The notes under the pieces are model-generated. The model ran no database searches, was not told the DNA's origin, and saw only the letters and a program-made list of their open reading frames with translations. A program made the translations under genes and the position numbers. From the NCBI RefSeq assembly GCF_001689125.2, contig NZ_CP015405.2, positions 3,974,501-4,038,500 of the forward strand: a DNA stretch of 64,000 nucleotides. The letters run 5' to 3'. Below are positions 59,609 to 64,000 of the stretch, one piece after another; positions within the stretch are counted from its first letter, which is position 1, and every line of letters starts with the position of its first letter. This DNA is from Blautia pseudococcoides (GTDB lineage: Bacteria > Bacillota > Clostridia > Lachnospirales > Lachnospiraceae).

Positions 59609-59754
59609 AAATATCATCGTCCTTTCTCTTTTCTTCCAAACATAAGTTTCCTGTTGTCCGTCAGACGAAATACATGGTATAATCTGCTTGCGTGTAGGTA
59701 TATCATGACTTCGGTCTGATAGAACCTTTGGCGGTTTCTTCGGAAACCGCCTTT

Positions 59755-59985
59755 TTAAGCTGAACCGTTTCTTGTGACTGCTTTCACATTTCCCTTATCC
59801 CTCAAGTCCCTGCCCTCGTTGGCTTCCATGAAGAGTTCCAGCATATCCGTTTTAATCAGGACTTTCCTCCCGACCTTTAATACCGGAAGTTTCTTCCACT
59901 CCACCAGTTTTCTCAGGGTGTTCCTGCCGATTCCCGTATAATCAGCAGCTTCCTCAATAGATAAAGCAAGCTTTCTTTGCGTCAT
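59755..59985 (-). CDS. xis: Excisionase (Xis, Tn916/Tn1549 type)
   Basis: A 76-residue protein: LSIEEAADYTGIGRNTLRKLVEWKKLPVLKVGRKVLIKTDMLELFMEANEG is the Tn916-family Xis winged helix. It directs the integrase toward excision. ATG 59985 follows AAGGAAGGTGATCAC. Transcribed away from int, with only 20 bp before the next plus-strand frame, so the usual upstream region has probably been deleted. Confidence 0.88.
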   Translation of the reverse strand: MTQRKLALSIEEAADYTGIGRNTLRKLVEWKKLPVLKVGRKVLIKTDMLELFMEANEGRDLRDKGNVKAVTRNGSA

Positions 59986-60005
59986 GTGATCACCTTCCTT
60001 TTAAA

Positions 60006-60383
60006 TTGCATTATTCAATTTTCGCAGAGAAGATGGGAGTTACAGCTTCTACAATCCTGCGTTATGAGAACGGTTCGATTGACAATACCAAAAAGATGGT
60101 GCTGGAAGGTCTCTCGGAAGCACTTCATGTATCTATTGAATGGCTCAAAGGGGAAACCGATGAATATGAAACCGACATTACGGATAAAAGGGAATTACAG
60201 ATTCGTGATGCGATGAGTGATATTCTCAAACAGTTACCTCTTGACCTTACTAAAACAGAAGATGCTTTTTCTAAAGACTTACTGCTATTAATGTTAAAGC
60301 AATATGAACTGTTTCTGGATTCATTCCAGCACGCCTGCAAGAATTACAAGGGCAATCCCAAAGAGCGGACATTGCCAAAGTAA
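60006..60383 (+). pseudogene. XRE-type regulator lacking its N-terminus
   Basis: The frame has no ATG; the first usable codon is TTG 60006, giving HYSIFAEKMGVTASTILRYENGSIDNTKKMVLEGLSEALHVSIEWLKGE. This is the second half of an XRE HTH domain plus a ~75-residue helical tail. The first two helices are missing and xis starts 20 bp away. A deletion appears to have fused the xis promoter side to the middle of this gene. Confidence 0.65.
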
Positions 60384-60568
60384 TGGGGTTTGAATCGAAC
60401 GATGAATATAACGAGATTATGTTTCTCAGGGAGATCACCCATACTGTCAACGCATTTAACGACATGGCAGATATTGTAAGGCTCTATTCCAAGAAACCGG
60501 AAACAGCAGAACAAAGGCTTGCAAATCTTTTATCCGAAGTTATGTACGAAGATTCTGAATCGGTATAG
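60383..60568 (+). CDS. Small hypothetical protein downstream of the XRE relic
   Basis: A 61-residue helical protein (MGFESNDEYNEIMFLREITH, then TVNAFNDMADIVRLYSKKPETAEQRLANLLSEVM). ATG 60383 overlaps the previous stop (TAATG). It may be the C-terminal part of the same regulator, separated by one frameshift, or a coupled gene. No family recognised. Confidence 0.45.
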   Translation: MGFESNDEYNEIMFLREITHTVNAFNDMADIVRLYSKKPETAEQRLANLLSEVMYEDSESV

Positions 60569-60643
60569 TAAGATAATCGGAGTTATGATAAAATGAGCGC
60601 AAGCGAGTCAAGCTGTTTACAGATTTGACGAGTGGCGAATTGG

Positions 60644-60663
60644 CTTATGGACTTGTCCATAAG
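60644..60663. promoter_or_regulatory. 20-bp palindrome in the int leader
   Basis: CTTATGGAC-TT-GTCCATAAG, perfect, 66 bp upstream of the int start codon. It resembles the outer arms of the oriT repeat (CTTAT...GGAC / GTCC-ATAAG). Could be a terminator-like control of int or a binding site. Confidence 0.55.
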
Positions 60664-60728
60664 ATGCCTACACGCAAGAAGCATTTCAACAGTTCCGATT
60701 GTCTGATATCGAAAGGAGACATACGATT

Positions 60729-62026
60729 ATGGCAAAAGGATCTGTTAGAAAAAAAAAGGATAAAAATGGTACTATCGCTTCTATGTAGAGGACGCAAGCG
60801 GTAAAATGGTTCAGAAGGAATATGCCGGAACCGAGAGCAAAAGTGAGACGGAAAAGCTTCTCCGCAAAGCACTGGAAGATTATGAAAATAAGAAGTTTGT
60901 CGCAAAGGCAGACAGTTTTACGGTAGGAGAACTTCTGGATATGTGGGCGGAAGAAGAACTGAAAGTTGGAACACTCAGCAATAGTACAGTGGAAAATTAT
61001 CTTGGTGCAATCCGATGTATCAAGAAACACCCGATTGCAGAACGCAAGTTGAAAACGGTTACTGCTGAACATTTACAGAGTTTCCTCGATCTGCTTACAT
61101 TCGGTGGCGAATTTCCTGATGGAAAAGTAAGAAAAGGATACAGCAAAGATTATATCCATTCTTTTTCCGCAGTGTTACAGCAGTCTTTCCGTTTTGCGGT
61201 ATTTCCAAAACAGCTAATCAGCTTCAATCCGATGCAATATATCAAGTTGAAAAGGCAGGCTGAAGAAGTCGATCTGTTTTCCGATGATGAAGTAGAAGAA
61301 GGCACACAGCCAATTTCACACGAAGACTATGAGAGACTTATCAACTATCTGGAAAAGAAAAATCCACCTGCCATTCTGCCAATCCAGATTGCATATTATG
61401 CCGGACTCCGTATCGGGGAAACCTGTGGCCTTACATGGCAGGACATTAACCTTGAGGAACAATGCCTTACCATAAAACGCAGTATCCGCTACGACGGAAT
61501 GAAACACAAAAATATTATCGGACCAACAAAGCGAAAGAAAGTAAGGATTGTTGATTTTGGCGATACTCTGACTGAAATACTGAAAGCTGTCAGAAAAGAA
61601 CAGCTCAAAAACCGGATGCAATATGGTGAACTATATCACCGCAATTACTACAAAGAAGTGCATGTAAAAAACAGGATATATTATGAATACTATCATCTTG
61701 ACGGAACACAGGAAGTCCCAGCCGACTACAAAGAAATCTCCTTTGTCTGCCTGCGACCAGATGGCTCTTTGGAACTGCCGAGTACACTCAGCATTGTATG
61801 CAGATCAGTGGCAAAGAAGCTGGAAGGATTTGAAGATTTTCATTTTCACCAGTTGCGTCACACTTACACCAGCAACCTGCTTTCCAATGGGGCTGCTCCG
61901 AAAGATGTACAGGAACTGTTAGGACACTCTGATGTCAGTACCACAATGAATATTTACGCTCACTCAACAAGAAAAGCAAAGCGGGATTCCGCAAGACTTC
62001 TTGATAAAGTAGCGAGCAATGCTTAA
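60729..62026 (+). pseudogene. int: Tn1549-family tyrosine integrase, one-base frameshift near the start
   Basis: ATG 60729 follows GAAAGGAGACATACGATT and gives MAKGSVRKKKDKN, then a stop. One more A in the AAAAA at 60762-60766 restores KWYYRFYVEDASGKMVQKEY and the rest. The body is intact: arm-binding N-domain, core-binding domain (WAEEELKVGTLSNSTVENYL), and catalytic domain with AGLRIGETCGL (Arg), HQLRHTYTSNLLSNG (H-x-x-R), LLGHSDVSTTMNIYAH (His and Tyr nucleophile). Full length ~432 residues. Without correction the catalytic part could only be made from an internal start. Confidence 0.88.
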
Positions 62027-62190
62027 CTAAAAATTTCCCTTATTTCCCTTGCGGATTCCGCATAAGGGCAAAAATAAGGGAAAATACATATCATTTCACT
62101 ATCTAAGGGGCTGGAAAGCCTGTAAAATAAGGAAAGTTCAAGAAATCTCTCCACAAATTGTGATTTGTCGATTCCTCTTTGAGATATTAG
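62027..62190. mobile_element. Right terminus of the 50-62 kb mobilizable element
   Basis: Directly after int: TTTCCCTTATTT (62034-62045) and AAATAAGGGAAA (62072-62083) form a large inverted repeat around GCGGATTCCGC; it can also terminate int transcription. GGAAAGTTCAAGAAATCTCT, CCACAAATTGTGATTTGT follows. Homology to 19750-19900 continues through this point and fades at about 62175. A minus-strand frame (KSQFVERFLELSLF) matches the one at 19750-19944. Confidence 0.78.
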
Positions 62191-62214
62191 CTCCTTAAAA
62201 GTATTGCTATATCT

Positions 62215-62330
62215 CGTCAATTTCCGTAAAAGAAACACACAGTTCAAAGCAGATTCAACAGTTCTGTATGGAAATATCCGTTTGTTCCTGCTCCGTTGCT
62301 GCCTTTTCTCGAATCAAGCGGCTTTTTCGT
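62215..62330 (-). pseudogene. 3' fragment of an inositol monophosphatase gene
   Basis: The minus strand encodes LDSRKGSN, then GTNGYFHTELLNLL and a stop, with nearly the same bases as the end of the IMPase gene at 22874. Homology continues ~40 bp past the stop (TTTCTTTTACGGAAATTGACGAGATATAGCAATACTTTT versus the 22.8-kb copy). No other part of the gene is present. It is the outer flank of the element's right end. Confidence 0.75.
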
Positions 62331-62355
62331 AGAATCGCCTCAAATATTTGTTGGT

Positions 62356-62961
62356 CTACTTCTCGATTGAAATAAACGGCGGAAATGTATCGGAGCTATC
62401 GCTGCGCGTCATAGTTTCAGGATCCACATCGAAAGACCGTCCATTGTATTCATAGTGCAGTTTTCTGTCTATGCAATAAAAACGATGTTCCGATTGAAAA
62501 GCAACAGACTTGTAACGCTCGTCTTGTATCGGCTGATCTCGATATAAAGCCTGGTCCTCCGATAATTTCAGCACCCCATTTTCAAGACGTACATCATAAA
62601 TCCCACTTACAATAGCCTCTGCTGCCACATTTTTCCCTGAAGCAGAAACAAAACGAAAGTAACCCGTGATTGCGTTTGTGCTTTTTCGTTTCGCCAATTC
62701 AAAACGAAACAAGGATACAGAGCTGAAATCCTTTCTTAATTTTTCTCGTTCTCTTTTCTTACCAATCAGCCATATTTTTTCGTTAGATATAATAAACATA
62801 TCTATCTGAAATCCACTTTGCGAATATTTAAAATTGGAAAATGATATTTGGTCAGAGTATACGCCTTGTAATGTACCATCTTCCAGTTCATAAACCAATT
62901 CCTTTGTAAACAGCGTTTTGCCATTTACATTCTCTTCAATGAAGTTTATAATTTCTTTCAT
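62356..62961 (-). CDS. Conserved hypothetical protein
   Basis: A 201-residue soluble, beta-rich protein from ATG 62961 (AAAGGATGGGTGCTTA upstream). KTLFTKELVYELEDGTLQGVYSDQISFSNF and YFRFVSASGKNVAAEAIVSG suggest a lipocalin-like or repeated sheet fold. HRFYCIDRKLHYEYNGRSFDVD near the end. No signal peptide. No family recognised. Confidence 0.6.
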   Translation of the reverse strand: MKEIINFIEENVNGKTLFTKELVYELEDGTLQGVYSDQISFSNFKYSQSGFQIDMFIISNEKIWLIGKKREREKLRKDFSSVSLFRFELAKRKSTNAITGYFRFVSASGKNVAAEAIVSGIYDVRLENGVLKLSEDQALYRDQPIQDERYKSVAFQSEHRFYCIDRKLHYEYNGRSFDVDPETMTRSDSSDTFPPFISIEK

Positions 62962-63063
62962 TAAGCACCCATCCTTTCATTCATCTTGAAAACCGCCTTA
63001 ACCAATAATCCCAAGGATTCAGAATACCCCAAAATGGCCTCTCTGTCTGCCATGTCACTGATA

Positions 63064-63536
63064 TTACTCAGCAAGCTGTGTTAATGTATTGCCTGCAATA
63101 CGATAGACTGTCCAATCAGACATGGCCTCTGCTCCAAGCGACAGATAAAAGTCAATGCTGGGTTTGTTCCAGTCAATGCACCACCATTCAAGCCGTCCGC
63201 AGCCACGTTCCACAGCGATGGATGCTAATTTTTTCAAAAGAGCTTTTCCATAACCTTTCCCGCGGCATTCCGGTTTGACATACAGATCCTCCAGATAAAT
63301 ACCGGCTCGTCCTAAGAACGTAGAAAAGTTTTGGAAAAACAGCGCAAATCCAACCTCTTTTCCATCTTCAACAGCAAAAATGACTTCTGCTTTTGTTTAT
63401 CGAAAATCCATGTTTCAAGCGTGGCCTCGTCAGCCACTACTTCGTTCAGCTTTTTTTCGTAATCTGCAAGTTCTTTGATAAATTGCAGGATCAACAAAGT
63501 ATCTTTCCGTTCTGCATTTCTAAAAGTTAAATTCAT
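63064..63536 (-). pseudogene. GNAT acetyltransferase, one-base frameshift
   Basis: ATG 63536 (GAGGATAACACAA upstream): LTFRNAERKDTLLILQFIKELADYEKKLNEVVADEATLETWIFDKQK, then the frame is lost at an AAAA run (about 63391). With one more A: AEVIFAVEDGKEVGFALFFQNFSTFLGRAGIYLEDLYVKPECRGKGYGKALLKKLA, the acetyl-CoA loop R-G-K-G-Y-G-K, ending YRIAGNTLTQLAE at 63064. A ~157-residue diamine-acetyltransferase-like protein if intact. Confidence 0.82.
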
Positions 63537-63579
63537 TTGTGTTATCCTCAATAAAATGAAAGTTGTCAGAGTATCTTGT

Positions 63580-63912
63580 TTACCCTTTCAGGTTATCCAA
63601 AGCTTCGGGACAATTTGAGATAATCTCCCCAACAGTCTGACATTTTTCCATGTCTGAACAGTCACCGCATGTCGTCACACCTTTTTTCAATGCGCACTGG
63701 CGAATTCCGCAAAGACTATCGCAGAATACAGTTTTAATTCCATCAACCCGACATCCCTCACAGTTGATATGTTCAGGTAAAATGGGAGCATTATTTAACT
63801 CGGCCCATCGTTTTGCAGTTTTCTCACGCAACGCCTGGTCGTCATTGATTGTTGCAAGATATGCGTCACACTTTTCACAGTCCAATCCGCAGTATGCAAT
63901 CCTATCCTTCAT
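63580..63912 (-). CDS. DUF3795 (Cys-rich, zinc-binding-like) protein
   Basis: A 110-residue protein with DUF3795 Cys spacing: IAYCGLDCEKCDAY at the start, NCEGCRVDG in the middle, then CDSLCGIRQCALKKGVTTCGDC and MEKCQTVGEIISNCPEAL. The paired cysteines probably bind zinc. Function unknown. ATG 63912 follows AGGAGGTACATATCT. Beyond it, 63913-64000 is AT-rich with no further gene start in the window. Confidence 0.85.
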   Translation of the reverse strand: MKDRIAYCGLDCEKCDAYLATINDDQALREKTAKRWAELNNAPILPEHINCEGCRVDGIKTVFCDSLCGIRQCALKKGVTTCGDCSDMEKCQTVGEIISNCPEALDNLKG

Positions 63913-64000
63913 AGATATGTACCTCCTAAAATCATAATTTTTTAATTTATTTTCTTAGATTTGTTGTATACAGTAATGATTGTTATTGAAAAAAGAATCA

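Noticed and set aside
1..64000. CRISPR arrays, tRNA or rRNA genes
   Set aside because: No regularly spaced repeats, tRNA-like CCA-ended cloverleafs or rRNA signatures were seen on reading both strands. A tRNAscan run could still find a missed tRNA.

Overview
The window reads as accessory DNA from a low-to-mid GC Firmicute, most likely a gut Clostridia/Lachnospiraceae member. This rests on gene content: Tn1549/Tn916-type integrase, excisionase, RepA and PcfB homologues, VanZ, BceAB-like ABC modules with OmpR-type two-component systems, YtrA-type GntR, DUF6061, DUF6040 and DUF3847 genes, strong AGGAGG ribosome binding sites and consensus sigma-A promoters. I see no rRNA, tRNA or CRISPR array. 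Almost everything is cargo or debris of integrative elements, and many genes are truncated or frameshifted.

Layout. 0-6 kb: the end of a PEP-dependent phosphotransferase, an MFS exporter, a VanZ protein, a decayed conjugative-transposon regulator, then a self-contained locus of a winged-helix protein, an AbiEii-like nucleotidyltransferase and an XRE regulator behind a consensus promoter with three GTTTCATT boxes. 5.9-10.7 kb: an ABC exporter, a TetR regulator and an alpha/beta hydrolase, each unit preceded by the same TATGAC-N15-GTCATA palindrome, the whole block flanked by two 180-bp copies of a structured repeat. 10.8-13 kb: a GntR-ABC operon and broken DUF6440 and VanX genes. 13.3-16 kb: mgtE with a long leader (small ORF plus intrinsic terminator) and an MBL-fold hydrolase.

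16-20.2 kb is a collapsed integrative element: DUF6061 fragment, secreted protein, histidine kinase, response regulator, broken abiEii, integrase tail and right end, abutting a truncated copy of an inositol-monophosphatase (IMPase) gene. 20.3-25 kb holds chromosomal-looking genes (DUF3788, XRE, PAP2, IMPase, GNAT, VOC) with further right-end relics. 25-39 kb mixes regulators, a MATE exporter, an aminoglycoside-phosphotransferase-like kinase, a condensation-type acyltransferase with its TetR, and pieces of Tn1549-like elements (sigma factor, XRE, RepA, PcfB, start of a VirD4-like gene, oriT-like hairpins).

39-44.5 kb is a complete regulator-kinase-ABC module of the Bce type. 44.8-48.5 kb holds two group II introns, one apparently nested in domain V of the other. 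50-62.2 kb is a better preserved mobilizable element: DUF6061, a second Bce-type module, an AbiEi/AbiEii pair, a MobQ-type relaxase region with a recognisable oriT, DUF3847, excisionase, XRE relic, tyrosine integrase and right end. It ends next to another IMPase fragment. 62.3-64 kb has a hypothetical gene, a frameshifted GNAT gene and a DUF3795 protein.

The parallel order DUF6061 - sensory/ABC cargo - AbiE - mobilization - integrase - right end in the 16-20 kb and 50-62 kb blocks suggests two relatives of one element family inserted near copies of the same host gene. Many of the gene-breaking changes are single-base changes in homopolymers, so assembly error must be excluded before calling decay.
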